From assembly GCA_963820415.1 (NCBI GenBank), contig CAWFZT010000009.1, positions 62,001 to 126,000 on the forward strand: DNA of 64,000 nt. Direction: 5' to 3'. The position numbers and the translations under genes were made by a program. The stretch's first letter is position 1, and the number at the start of each line of letters is the position of its first letter. The notes under the pieces are model-generated. The model was given only the letters and a program-made list of their open reading frames with translations, did not search any database and was not told the DNA's origin. Of this stretch, positions 9,292 through 18,625 are shown piece after piece. The DNA is from CAWFZT01 sp963820415 (GTDB lineage: Bacteria; Chloroflexota; Anaerolineae; Anaerolineales; Anaerolineaceae).

Positions 9292-10149
9292 ATGGCGCGA
9301 GTAGCTGTTGTAACCGATAGTACTGCCACCATTCCAGCGCCGCTGCTGCGCAACCTGCCAATTACTATTTGCCCCTTACAGGTTTGCTGGGGGCAGGAAA
9401 TTTATCTGGATGGCGTCGACATTCAGCCGGATGAATTTTACGTGCGTTTAAGCACAACCAAAATAATGCCGACCACTTCCCAGGTTACTCCGGCCCATTT
9501 CGAAAAGACCTACCGCCGCCTGGCGGAAGATGGATATGACATCATCAGCATCCACATCTCCTCCAAACTTTCCGGGACGCTCGATTCCGCACAGCAGGCG
9601 AAAAAAGTTCTGCCAAAAGCACACATCGAGATCTACGATTCGGAGGTTACTGCCATGGCAATGGGCTGGCAGGTGTTAGCTGTCGCCCGCGCCGCGGCAG
9701 AAGGAGCCACCCTTGCGGAATGCAAATCCCTCGCGGAACAGGCAAAAGCTCACTCCGGCGTGCTGTTCCTGCTCGATACACTGGAATTTCTCAAACGAGG
9801 CGGGCGCATTGGGGGAGCAGCCGCCTTTTTCGGCCAGGCCTTTCACATCAAGCCCATCCTGGAACTGCGCGGCGGAGGCATCGAGCCGGCCGATAAAGTG
9901 CGCACCAGCATCAAGGCCCAGGAAAAACTGCTTGACATCCTGGAACAGCGCATCGGAAAACGCACTCCCATCCGCCTTTCTTCTCTACATACCAATGCCG
10001 CCCTGCAGGCGGAGAAGATGCTCGAACGGGCGCGAGAACGTTTCGGTATTGCCGAGGTCAGTGAGACCAATATTTCTGTGGTCAGCCCGGTGCTTGGCGT
10101 ACATACCGGCCCCGGCGCCCTGGGCATCGCCTATATGGCGGGGATGTAA
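9292..10149 (+). CDS. DegV family fatty-acid-binding protein
   Basis: DegV/FakB-type protein that binds a single fatty acid; in Firmicutes FakB presents it to the kinase FakA for phosphorylation. The fold is recognised from VAVVTDSTATIP, PTTSQVTPAHF, ISSKLSGTLDSAQQA, the TLEFLKRGGRIGG block and the GPGALGIAY end. At 285 aa it is full length. GGGAG lies 7 nt before the ATG. No FakA homologue is in the window, so the kinase partner, if any, is encoded elsewhere. Confidence 0.93.
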   Translation: MARVAVVTDSTATIPAPLLRNLPITICPLQVCWGQEIYLDGVDIQPDEFYVRLSTTKIMPTTSQVTPAHFEKTYRRLAEDGYDIISIHISSKLSGTLDSAQQAKKVLPKAHIEIYDSEVTAMAMGWQVLAVARAAAEGATLAECKSLAEQAKAHSGVLFLLDTLEFLKRGGRIGGAAAFFGQAFHIKPILELRGGGIEPADKVRTSIKAQEKLLDILEQRIGKRTPIRLSSLHTNAALQAEKMLERARERFGIAEVSETNISVVSPVLGVHTGPGALGIAYMAGM

Positions 10150-10211
10150 TTACAACGATAGGCCGAACCAATCAGAAGGCAGTCCGTAAACCCGGCGAAG
10201 CTTGGTAAAAT

Positions 10212-10244
10212 ACAGGTATTCCAATTTACTGAGGAAATACCTGT
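10212..10244 (+). promoter_or_regulatory. Palindrome covering the RBS of the DUF1015 gene
   Basis: ACAGGTATTCC (10212-10222) pairs with GGAAATACCTGT (10233-10244) across a 10-nt loop, leaving one unpaired A. The right arm holds the GAGGAA ribosome-binding site and ends at the base before the ATG at 10245. In RNA this would hide the RBS; as DNA it could be an operator. A TAAAAT -10-like hexamer lies at 10206-10211. Confidence 0.6.
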
Positions 10245-11561
10245 ATGAAAAACTACCCCTACATTGGAATCCAGATACCCCAAATCCTGCTCCCTAAACC
10301 CGGCACGGATCTGACCAAATGGGCGGTCATCGCTTGCGACCAGTTCACTTCCGAACCCGAATACTGGCGTCAAGTAGAGCTAATAGTGGGAGAAGCTCCA
10401 TCTACCTATGACTTAGTCCTACCAGAAGTCTTTCTTGGTACGCCGCAAGAATTTATTCGCATCCAGGCTACCCGTCAGGCCATGCAGAAATACCTGAGCG
10501 AAAACCTCCTGGAACCTCATGATGGCATGTTGCTGGTCGAGCGCACTATTGGCGGGAAAACCCGCCGGGGTTTAATACTGGCCCTGGACCTCGAACAGTA
10601 CGATTTCAACCCGGGCTCGCAAAGCCTGATACGGGCGACCGAGGGCACTATCCTCGAACGCCTGCCCCCGCGGATAAAGATCCGCCAGGGCGCTCCGTTG
10701 GAGCTACCGCACATCCTGGTGCTGATCGATGACCCACATGGCACGGTGATCGAGCCGCTGCTGGAAACGCGCCGGTCTCTTCAGCCGCTGTACGATTTCG
10801 AGCTGATGCTTGGCAGCGGACACCTGAACGGTTCATTAGTCGGTAAACCTGACCTGCAGGCCCAGGTAGTTCGCGCACTTGTACAGTTGGCTGACCCGCA
10901 TAACTTCTCTTCACGCTATAACGTGGGCGGCGACAAAGGCATGCTCCTGTTTGCCATGGGGGATGGGAACCATTCACTGGCGACCGCCAAAGCCATTTGG
11001 GATAAAATCCGCCTGACCGCCAGACCCCATCACCCGGCGCGCTATGCCCTGGTCGAGATCGAAAACGTCCACGATGATGCTTTGAGCTTCGAGCCAATCC
11101 ACCGTGTCCTGTTCAACGTCACAGAAGACATCCAGGCAGTCATGCAGCATCATTTCGGCGCCGATGTGCACTTCTTGCCTTGTTCTGATCAAGCAGAAAT
11201 GATCAATCACGTCTCCCGGCAGTCGGGGGCTCAGCAAACGGTCGGGGTTATTTCCGCAGCCGGCTGTAGGATAGCACTCTTCAGCCGTCCGACCTCAAAC
11301 CTGCCCGTAGGCACGTTGCAGCCTTTCCTGGACAATTGGCTCAAGCAAAGCCAGACCGGCAAGATCGACTACATCCACGGCGATGAGATCGTGTATAAAC
11401 TGGGCACTCAGAAAGGCAATCTGGCCTTTTACTTGCCCACCATGCCCAAAAAAGACCTGTTTAAAACGGTCATCCTGGATGGCGCTCTGCCGCGTAAAAC
11501 CTTTTCTATGGGGGAAGCAAAGGAAAAGCGTTTCTATATGGAAGCGCGCCGTATCGATTAA
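10245..11561 (+). CDS. DUF1015 family protein
   Basis: Full-length member (438 aa) of the DUF1015 family, whose biochemical role is not established. Family hallmarks seen are the N-terminal AVIACDQFTSEPEYW, the central GDKGMLLFAMGDGNHSLATAKAIWD with its conserved GDGNHSL motif, and a C-terminal HGDE segment. No signal peptide or membrane segment is present, so it is cytosolic. It follows the DegV gene by 95 bp and has its own RBS-masking palindrome. It may be a separately controlled unit. Confidence 0.9.
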   Translation: MKNYPYIGIQIPQILLPKPGTDLTKWAVIACDQFTSEPEYWRQVELIVGEAPSTYDLVLPEVFLGTPQEFIRIQATRQAMQKYLSENLLEPHDGMLLVERTIGGKTRRGLILALDLEQYDFNPGSQSLIRATEGTILERLPPRIKIRQGAPLELPHILVLIDDPHGTVIEPLLETRRSLQPLYDFELMLGSGHLNGSLVGKPDLQAQVVRALVQLADPHNFSSRYNVGGDKGMLLFAMGDGNHSLATAKAIWDKIRLTARPHHPARYALVEIENVHDDALSFEPIHRVLFNVTEDIQAVMQHHFGADVHFLPCSDQAEMINHVSRQSGAQQTVGVISAAGCRIALFSRPTSNLPVGTLQPFLDNWLKQSQTGKIDYIHGDEIVYKLGTQKGNLAFYLPTMPKKDLFKTVILDGALPRKTFSMGEAKEKRFYMEARRID

Positions 11562-11600
11562 GTTTGCTGGCTCATCGTGAATTACTTGGTTGGATTACCA

Positions 11601-11631
11601 GATTTCGGGGATGTTATAACACCCCAAAATC
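11601..11631. repeat. Inverted repeat after the DUF1015 gene
   Basis: GATTT and GGGG at the left pair with CCCC and AAATC at the right around TGTTATAACA, which is itself palindromic. It lies 40 bp past the DUF1015 stop. No T-run follows, so a classical terminator is not certain. Confidence 0.4.
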
Positions 11632-11718
11632 CGAATTCTTACACGGGAAATTCCAAAGATCCAGTTTGCCCCCAAGGCAATACGGTATTATAATCGGGTA
11701 AGTGGATACTAACTGAAT

Positions 11719-12084
11719 ATGGTTTGCAACAATCCTTACTTTCAACCACCTGAAGGCGCACTTCCTCCAAAGGAAGTGCGTTTTACTGGTCTGAGCGCAG
11801 AACCGTGGCCTGACGGTAAACGCATCCTGGTGCTGGTGACCACCATCCCCTTTCAAAAGCCGCCCAACCTTCAGGCAACTATTTACGATGCCGCCGGGAA
11901 TGAAGTCGCGACCGTTCACGTGATCGAATTCGCTGAGGACCGCCTGGCGTTCACCGTCCACTTGCAATCAAGTGAAAAAATTGATGGCATTTACACCCTT
12001 GCTGCCAGTCTCTATTATCCGGATCTCGGCCTGATCGACGAAATCAAGGCAGAGTTTGAAACCCACGAGGCGTCCTCCGTATAA
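11719..12084 (+). CDS. Small hypothetical protein, probable beta-sandwich
   Basis: A 121-aa soluble protein with no signal peptide. The pattern of short strands (KRILVLVTTIPFQ, NLQATIYDAAGNEVATVHVIE, AFTVHLQ, GIYTLAASLYYPD) suggests an Ig-like or other beta-sandwich domain. I do not recognise the family. TATAAT lies at 11689-11694, about 24 bp before the ATG. The stop abuts the ATG of the following ABC exporter subunit, so the two are probably co-transcribed, and it may be an accessory of that exporter. Confidence 0.65.
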   Translation: MVCNNPYFQPPEGALPPKEVRFTGLSAEPWPDGKRILVLVTTIPFQKPPNLQATIYDAAGNEVATVHVIEFAEDRLAFTVHLQSSEKIDGIYTLAASLYYPDLGLIDEIKAEFETHEASSV

Positions 12085-13900
12085 ATGAAAGCTCTCCTCC
12101 GATTAAGTACTTTCATCCGCCCGTACATCAAGCAAGTGATTTTGGCCAGCCTCATGCTGTTGATTCTAATGGGAATCGACCTGGTTGTCCCGGACATCAT
12201 CAAAAAAGTAATCGATATCGGCCTGGTCGCCGGGCAGCAACAATACCTGATCAACGCTACGCTAATCATCCTCAGCCTGGGGCTGATCAAAGCTGTGGGA
12301 AATTTTTTCCAGCGCTACCAGGTTAATTACGTCGCCCAGCATATATCTTACGACCTGCGCAATAAGCTCTTCAACCACATCCAACACCTCCCGTTCACCT
12401 TCCACGATCATACCCAGAGCGGGCAGTTGATCAGCCGCACGATCGAAGACGTGCGTTCCATCCAAAACTTCACTAGCGGTGGGTTGGTCGAATTGATACG
12501 CGAGGCTCTGCTGACGGTCGGAATCACTATCGTGCTGTTCTCCAGCAATGCCCGGCTGGCCTTCATCTCGCTGCTGCCTTTGATTCCCATGGTTATCTGG
12601 ACCACTAATTTTGGGAAGCGCATCAGCGCCTTGTTCTTAAAGGTCAATAATATCATGGGAGATTTGTCTTCTCAGCTCCAAGAAAACGTGACTGGCGTAC
12701 AGGTGGTACGGGCTTTTGCCCGAGAAGACCATGAAGTGGATAAATTCAATCAGACCAATCGCATCTTATACGACGCCCAGGTCACCGTGGTGCGCGAAAG
12801 GTCCCAGAACATGGCCACCACCACTTTCCTGATTACCTGCGGTACTTTGTTGATCCTGTGGTTTGGCGGTCAGATGGTGCTGAACCACCAGTTATCCCTG
12901 GGAGAGCTGGTCGCTTTCAACAGCTACATGCTCCTGCTGGCCACACCGGCGCAGCAGTTGGGCTGGCTGGTCAATGCCGGAGGGGAAGCCTCCGCCGGAG
13001 TGCAACGCACCATGGAAGTGCTCGATCAACTCCCGGAAATCCAGTCCGGTCCCGATGCAGTCATCCTGCCACCCCTGCGAGGAAAGGTCGAGTTCGACCA
13101 TGTTTATTTCAAGTACACCGGAGAACCGACTATCGCGCTGGAAGACATCCACCTGGTAATCCAGCCCAATCAGGTCGTGGCGCTGATCGGGCCGACCGGC
13201 TCGGGTAAAACCTCGCTGGTCAATTTGATCCCCCGCTTTTACGACGTCAGGCAGGGTGCCGTGCGTGTGGATGGCCGCGATATTCGTCAGGTCGATCTGG
13301 CCTCTCTGCGCCGGCAAATCGGCATCGTCTTGCAATCTTCGCTGCTCTTCTCAGCCTCCATTGGCGAAAACATCGCCTATGGCCGTCCTGATGCCAGCGA
13401 GGCTGAAATCGTTGCCGCTGCCAGGGCAGCCCAGGCGCATGATTTTATCATCCAGCTTCCTAACGGTTACGATACGGTCGTCGGCGAACGCGGCGTTACC
13501 CTGTCCGGCGGACAGCGACAGCGCGTGGCAATTGCCCGGGCGCTGCTTTTAGATCCTCGCATCTTGATACTCAGATGACTCCACTAGCAGTGTGGATACA
13601 CAAACCGAGCACCTCATCCAGAAAGCGTTGGAAAAACTAATGGATCGGCGCACCACCTTCGTGATTGCCCAGCGGTTATCCACGGTCAAACGGGCGGACC
13701 TGATTCTGGTGCTCGACCAGGGCAAAATTGTCGAGCAGGGCAAGCACGTTGAGCTCCTGGCCAAAGGTGGGTTGTACCGGGAGATCTACGAGCTGCAGTT
13801 GCGCGACCAGGAACGTTTCCAAGAAGAAATGGAGCTCCTCGAAACGTTGCAGACTGTGCCATCCGATGCCGATCGGGAAGACCTGGTCGCCAATAGTTGA
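12085..13900 (+). CDS. ABC exporter half-transporter, degenerate-site subunit (one-base frameshift)
   Basis: First subunit of a heterodimeric type IV ABC exporter. The N-terminal half has about six membrane helices; the nucleotide-binding domain has Walker A GPTGSGKTS, signature LSGGQRQ, and a Walker B that reads ILILDDSTSS after repair. The frame breaks at 13573: one extra A turns CTC-GAT into a stop. Deleting it joins ILIL to DDSTSSVDTQTE, giving 604 aa. The catalytic Glu after Walker B is Asp, and the switch His is Gln (FVIAQRLST), as in degenerate sites of exporters such as TM287/288. Start ATG 12085 directly follows the upstream stop. Confidence 0.9.
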
Positions 13901-13917
13901 GCCTGGGACACAATATC

Positions 13918-15705
13918 ATGTCATTATCTAAAGTGCCTGTACAACTGGATGACCTGCCCTCTAAAGATTTCGATCCGGTGGTCGCCAAGGATCTAATGGT
14001 GTTCGTGCGCCCGCATACCTGGCCGATCCTGGCTGCTCTCTTTCTAATGGCGGTCAACGCCGCCTGCTCGGTGGCTGGCCCTTACCTGGTAAAAGTCGCC
14101 TTGGATTCGGGCCTGGCAGCTAATTCTTTTACGGTCTTGCGCAATTCCGTGTTGTTATACCTGCTGACGGCGATCATCCAGTATGTGAGCATGTACCTGC
14201 GCGTCAATACCATGGCGGTAGTCGGACAGACGATCATCTACGATATGCGCTCGCGCCTGTTCAAACACCTGCAGGAGCTGTCGCTGAGCTTCTTTAACCA
14301 TTACAGCGTGGGGCGTATCATCGTACGTGTGATCAATGATGTCAATTTACTGCGCGACTTCATCGTCTGGGATATGCTGGCTATCCCGCGCGATTTTTTC
14401 ACCCTGATTTTTATTGTTGTCACCATGCTAGTCATGGATGCCCGCCTGTCCCTGCTGACTTTCACCGTCCTGCCAATCATGGCCGTCGCCACGGTGGTTT
14501 TCCGTAAGCGCGCCCGCGAATACTACCGCCAGACGCGCACTGCCATCTCGTGGGTCAACTCAGTGTTGGCCGAAAATATCAACGCTGTGCGCGTGGTGCA
14601 GTCCTTCTCGCGTGAAATGATCAATTACCTCCATTTCAGCGATAACGTCAACCACAACAACCTCGACACCAATATGAAAGCCATAAAGCTGTCTTCATTT
14701 TTCTTCCCAACCATCGATTTTCTAGGCACGGTAGCTATGGGGTTGGTAATTTGGCTGGGAGGAACAGCCGTACTCGGTCAACAGATCACTCCCGGTGTGC
14801 TGGTGGCTTTCATCATGTATATCAACCGCTTCTTCGACCCGATCCGCGACCTCAGCCAGCGCTACGACACATTGCAATCCACTATGGCCAGTGGCGAGCG
14901 CATCCTGGCTCTATTAGCCGCCTCGATCGACGTGAAAGACCAGCCCGGAGCGGCTGATTTACCGCCCATCCGGGGCAACGTTCGCTTCGAAGACGTTTCA
15001 TTCCATTATTCCGACGACCCAACTCCAGTGCTGACCGGCATCGACCTGGATGTTCCGGCAGGTGAAACGGTGGCCCTGGTAGGAAAGACTGGAGCGGGTA
15101 AGACTACGATCATTAAACTGCTGGCGCGCTTCCACGACCCGACCGGTGGGCGTGTCCTGGTAGATGGCTTTGACTTGCGCCAGGTTACCCAACACAGCTT
15201 GCGCAGCCAGATGGGCATCGTGTTGCAGGACCCCTTTTTGTTTTCTGGGACAGTCCGCGAGAATATCCGCTTTGGCCGCTTGGAAGCTTCCGATAAAGAA
15301 GTGGAAAACGCCGCCAAAGCAGTCGGAGCGGATGCCTTCATCCGCAATATGCGCCTGGGTTACGAGACGCCAGTAGAGGAAGGTGGAGCTATCCTATCGG
15401 TTGGCCAGCGCCAGTTGCTCTCCTTTGCCCGCGCCCTGTTGGCAGACCCGCGCATCCTCATCCTGGACGAAGCTACCTCCAGCGTAGACACCCAAACCGA
15501 GCGAGTGATTCAGGAAGCGCTGGCGCGCCTGCTCAAGGACCGTACCGCTTTCGTTATCGCCCACCGCCTTTCGACCATTGTCAATGCTGGTCACATCGTG
15601 GTAATTCAGGATGGGCAGATGGTCGAAGAGGGCAAGCATACCGACCTGCTGGCCCGTGGGAGAGTTTATTACCGCATGTACAGCCAGCGATTCGAAGAAG
15701 ATTAG
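13918..15705 (+). CDS. ABC exporter half-transporter, canonical Walker-site subunit
   Basis: Second subunit of the exporter, about 595 aa, with six membrane helices then the nucleotide-binding domain. Walker A is GKTGAGKTT, Walker B ILILDEATSS with the catalytic Glu, and the switch is IAHRLST with His. The signature is altered to LSVGQRQ instead of LSGGQ. That is the complementary defect to the partner, since the degenerate ATP site is built from this signature and the partner Walker motifs. I prefer ATG 13918; an in-frame TTG at 13897 overlaps the upstream stop. The substrate cannot be told from sequence. The M23 lipoprotein gene follows after 3 bp. Confidence 0.93.
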   Translation: MSLSKVPVQLDDLPSKDFDPVVAKDLMVFVRPHTWPILAALFLMAVNAACSVAGPYLVKVALDSGLAANSFTVLRNSVLLYLLTAIIQYVSMYLRVNTMAVVGQTIIYDMRSRLFKHLQELSLSFFNHYSVGRIIVRVINDVNLLRDFIVWDMLAIPRDFFTLIFIVVTMLVMDARLSLLTFTVLPIMAVATVVFRKRAREYYRQTRTAISWVNSVLAENINAVRVVQSFSREMINYLHFSDNVNHNNLDTNMKAIKLSSFFFPTIDFLGTVAMGLVIWLGGTAVLGQQITPGVLVAFIMYINRFFDPIRDLSQRYDTLQSTMASGERILALLAASIDVKDQPGAADLPPIRGNVRFEDVSFHYSDDPTPVLTGIDLDVPAGETVALVGKTGAGKTTIIKLLARFHDPTGGRVLVDGFDLRQVTQHSLRSQMGIVLQDPFLFSGTVRENIRFGRLEASDKEVENAAKAVGADAFIRNMRLGYETPVEEGGAILSVGQRQLLSFARALLADPRILILDEATSSVDTQTERVIQEALARLLKDRTAFVIAHRLSTIVNAGHIVVIQDGQMVEEGKHTDLLARGRVYYRMYSQRFEED

Positions 15706-15708
15706 CCT

Positions 15709-16581
15709 ATGCGAAAAGTATTAGGTTTAGTCGTTCTCCTCTTAGCCTGGCTGGCTGCATGTACACCAGTTCCGCAGAACAAGCCGGAACTTTCTCCCAC
15801 TATTCTCCCTACGCAAACCCTTTTACCTCTACCTTCTGCCACAATTAACCCGCCGACCTCCACACCCAGACCGCCCACCCCCACTGTTACTCCACTCCCC
15901 CCAACTCTCACTGCCACTCCACGTGTAGAAGTCTGCTCACCTCTACAGGGTATCGCCCTGGATGAGCTGTCCCAGATTGTCACCAACCCCTTTAACCCAC
16001 CCCGCCCTGGCGAGGACGATGGGCACCACGGGGTCGACCTGGCCTTCTACCGACACGACGACCAGGTAGGTATGTTGGGATTGCCAGTGCTGTCCGTCCT
16101 ATCAGGGACAGTTGCGGGAGCCATCAAAGACCGCCCACCTTATGGCAACATGCTGATCATCGAGACCCCGCTGGAGTCCGTCCCACCTGCCTGGAGTGGA
16201 ATTCTACAGCTTCCCGCGCCTGTCCCTACCGTCACGCCTCCAAACCTGACCTGCCCGAAGCAGGCGGCCTTCACCAACCTGGATATCAACCGGCGCTCAC
16301 TTTACCTGCTCTACGCCCACCTCAACCAACCCACCACACTGAAACCGGGTCAGGATGTCACCTGTGGGCAACCACTGGGGGGGGTAGGCACCACCGGTAT
16401 GTCAGTAAATCCGCACCTCCACCTGGAAGTGCGCATCGGCCCGGCAGGTGCTCGCTTCGATAGTATGGCGCATTACATCGGCGATGCTACTACCCAGGAA
16501 ATGCTCAACTATTGCACCTGGCGGGTTTCGGGCCTGTTTCAGATGATTGATCCGATGAAACTGCTCTCCCTTAAGCCTTGA
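15709..16581 (+). CDS. M23 family peptidase lipoprotein
   Basis: Predicted surface lipoprotein with a LytM/M23 metallopeptidase domain, the fold that cleaves peptidoglycan cross-bridges. The signal peptide ends at the lipobox LAAC (Cys 18). A Thr/Pro-rich linker runs to about residue 72. Zinc ligands are seen in HHGVDLA (HxxxD) and HLHLEVR (HxH). A loop of about 100 residues between them contains further Pro/Thr stretches and Cys residues, more than in simple M23 domains. It begins 3 bp after the exporter stop and is probably co-transcribed. Whether it cuts the wall or is a scaffold is not shown. Confidence 0.85.
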   Translation: MRKVLGLVVLLLAWLAACTPVPQNKPELSPTILPTQTLLPLPSATINPPTSTPRPPTPTVTPLPPTLTATPRVEVCSPLQGIALDELSQIVTNPFNPPRPGEDDGHHGVDLAFYRHDDQVGMLGLPVLSVLSGTVAGAIKDRPPYGNMLIIETPLESVPPAWSGILQLPAPVPTVTPPNLTCPKQAAFTNLDINRRSLYLLYAHLNQPTTLKPGQDVTCGQPLGGVGTTGMSVNPHLHLEVRIGPAGARFDSMAHYIGDATTQEMLNYCTWRVSGLFQMIDPMKLLSLKP

Positions 16582-16624
16582 TACCGTTGGCATAGACCTT
16601 GCAGTTTAGATAAAGAACTGCCGG

Positions 16625-16654
16625 TTGACGTATTTAAAATAAAGGTGCTACAAT
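16625..16654 (+). promoter_or_regulatory. Promoter before the beta-propeller gene
   Basis: TTGACG at 16625-16630 and TACAAT at 16649-16654 with an 18-bp spacer. The -10 is preceded by TGC, giving an extended -10 as well. It lies 33 bp before the ATG of the next gene. Confidence 0.6.
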
Positions 16655-16687
16655 CTTTTATATTGTGATCGGGGTTTCCCTCTGCGC

Positions 16688-18625
16688 ATGAAGAATAATT
16701 CAGGCAAAACCAATCGAGCGGTGGTTTTCGTGCTGGTGATCATGGTGATCTTTAACCTGTTTTTACTGGCATGGATCGGATGGCCGGTTTATAAATCAGG
16801 CTGGAAGATTTTTTCTATTCCTTTTCTAATGCAGGTTTCTAACACAACTGTCGCCCCAGGCGCAGTAATCGCCACCCGGGCACAACCCATTGCTACCACT
16901 GACAGCTCTCCTACTCTATCGCCCAGCCTGCTTTCCACCATTCCAATCAGCATCCCCACCCAGGAAGGCATGCGCAAGCAAGGCATCATGATCATCTCGA
17001 TGACGGACGGGTATTACGCCCATCTCTTCGCCTTTAACCCCCAATATCTGCCCTTCACCCGCCTCACCAATTCGACCTGGGATGATATTACACCCACGGT
17101 CAGCCCTAATGGGACGCACCTGGTATACAGTTCGCATAAAAATGGCTATTGGAACCTGTACATGATGGACTTGACCAGCGGCACGACCACTCAAATTACC
17201 GAAACACCTGATTATAAGAGCGATCCGACCTGGTCTCCGGACAATCAGTGGCTGGCCTACGACAACTACGTGGATGGAAACCTGGATATCTACATCCGTT
17301 CGATGGTTGATCCCACTCAGCCGGTTATCCGACTGACCAACGACCCCGAGCCGGATTTTTCGCCATCGTGGTCGCCGAAAGGCCGTACATTGGCTTTCGT
17401 ATCCACCCGCAGCGGCGAAGAAGAAATTTGGTTAGCCCGGCTTGACCAGACGGATGACCGGTTCATCAACGTCAGCCGCAGTCCGGAAACTGCCAACGAA
17501 CACCCGGATTGGTCTCCGGACGGCCGCTACCTGGCCTGGTCAGCCAACCAGAATGGATTTAACACGATCATGGTATGGGACAGCCAGAACCCAGATTTAC
17601 CGGCCCGCCAGGTGGGCAGCGGCAGTTGGCCGGTGTGGAATCCCTACGGAGACACCATCCTGACCGAGATGTCCGACGCTAACGAAATAACCCTGGGAGG
17701 CTTTCATCCCGCCAATGGCGCCCTGATGTTCCCGCCCACACCTTTATATGGCGCCCTGCACGGTATGGTCTGGAAAGCAGGGCCGGTGCCAGACCTGATC
17801 GCAGGTCTGAGCCTCCCTGCCAACGCCACTGCCCCAACTCCGCAAATCTGGAAACCAGCCTTATCGGTCAACCCGCCCCCACCTGCTGGACGTTTCGGGA
17901 TAGTCCCGCTGAATGATGTCTCGGCGCCCTTCCCCTATTTACATGATGCGGTCGACGAATCCTTTCAGGCCATGCGCGAACAGGTGGCCAAAGAAGTTGG
18001 CTGGGATATGCTGTCGAGTCTTGAAAATGCATACGTAGCCCTCACTCAACCGCCCACACCCAGCATGGAAGAAAACTGGCTTTTGACCGGCCGGGGGATC
18101 GCCTTGAACCCACTACCGCTCTACGCCGGCTGGATGGCCCTCGTTCGTGAGGATTTCGACGGACAGACCTATTGGCGACTTTATCTAAAGGCTCGCTTTC
18201 AGGATGGGTCGCAGGGTGTACCCCTGACAAAGCATCCCTGGAACCTGAGCGCCCGCTACGCCGGCAACCCTGTCAGCTATGAAAAAGGCGGGGACCTGGC
18301 GTCGATACCCCCAGGATATTGGGTCGATTTTACGGAAATTGCCCTGCGCTATGGCTGGGAACGCCTGCCTTCCCAGGTCAATTGGCGCACATTTTTCCCT
18401 GGCATCCGCTTCAATCAGTACGTTCTGCGTGAAGGCCTGGATTGGCGCACCGCAATGTCAGAAATTTATCCTCCTGAACTACTTGAATTGCCTACCTTGG
18501 TGCCTACTTATACCCCGACCATTACCGAAACGCCAGAAAACTACCAAGAACAAAACGCCACTCCAACGCCAACCGAGACGATGACCCCCACGTTGCATGC
18601 AACCTGGACACCCGTTTCGCCATGA
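16688..18625 (+). CDS. Membrane-anchored TolB-like beta-propeller protein
   Basis: One N-terminal membrane helix (about residues 11-32, VVFVLVIMVIFNLFLLAWIG) and a short Thr/Ser linker anchor a large outer domain. Residues about 95-330 contain repeated PD40/WD40-like units with the SPDGxxLAY-type motif: TVSPNGTHLVYSS, TWSPDNQWLAYDN, SWSPKGRTLAFVS, DWSPDGRYLAWSA. The C-terminal 250 residues form an unrecognised domain that ends in a Thr/Pro tail. Such propellers usually bind partners or polymers at the cell surface. Its stop overlaps the next start (ATGA), which links it to the M23 gene that follows. Confidence 0.82.
   Translation: MKNNSGKTNRAVVFVLVIMVIFNLFLLAWIGWPVYKSGWKIFSIPFLMQVSNTTVAPGAVIATRAQPIATTDSSPTLSPSLLSTIPISIPTQEGMRKQGIMIISMTDGYYAHLFAFNPQYLPFTRLTNSTWDDITPTVSPNGTHLVYSSHKNGYWNLYMMDLTSGTTTQITETPDYKSDPTWSPDNQWLAYDNYVDGNLDIYIRSMVDPTQPVIRLTNDPEPDFSPSWSPKGRTLAFVSTRSGEEEIWLARLDQTDDRFINVSRSPETANEHPDWSPDGRYLAWSANQNGFNTIMVWDSQNPDLPARQVGSGSWPVWNPYGDTILTEMSDANEITLGGFHPANGALMFPPTPLYGALHGMVWKAGPVPDLIAGLSLPANATAPTPQIWKPALSVNPPPPAGRFGIVPLNDVSAPFPYLHDAVDESFQAMREQVAKEVGWDMLSSLENAYVALTQPPTPSMEENWLLTGRGIALNPLPLYAGWMALVREDFDGQTYWRLYLKARFQDGSQGVPLTKHPWNLSARYAGNPVSYEKGGDLASIPPGYWVDFTEIALRYGWERLPSQVNWRTFFPGIRFNQYVLREGLDWRTAMSEIYPPELLELPTLVPTYTPTITETPENYQEQNATPTPTETMTPTLHATWTPVSP

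Noticed and set aside
10648..11097. Long antisense frame within the DUF1015 gene
   Set aside because: It shadows a well-supported gene, has no family resemblance and follows from codon bias at this base composition.
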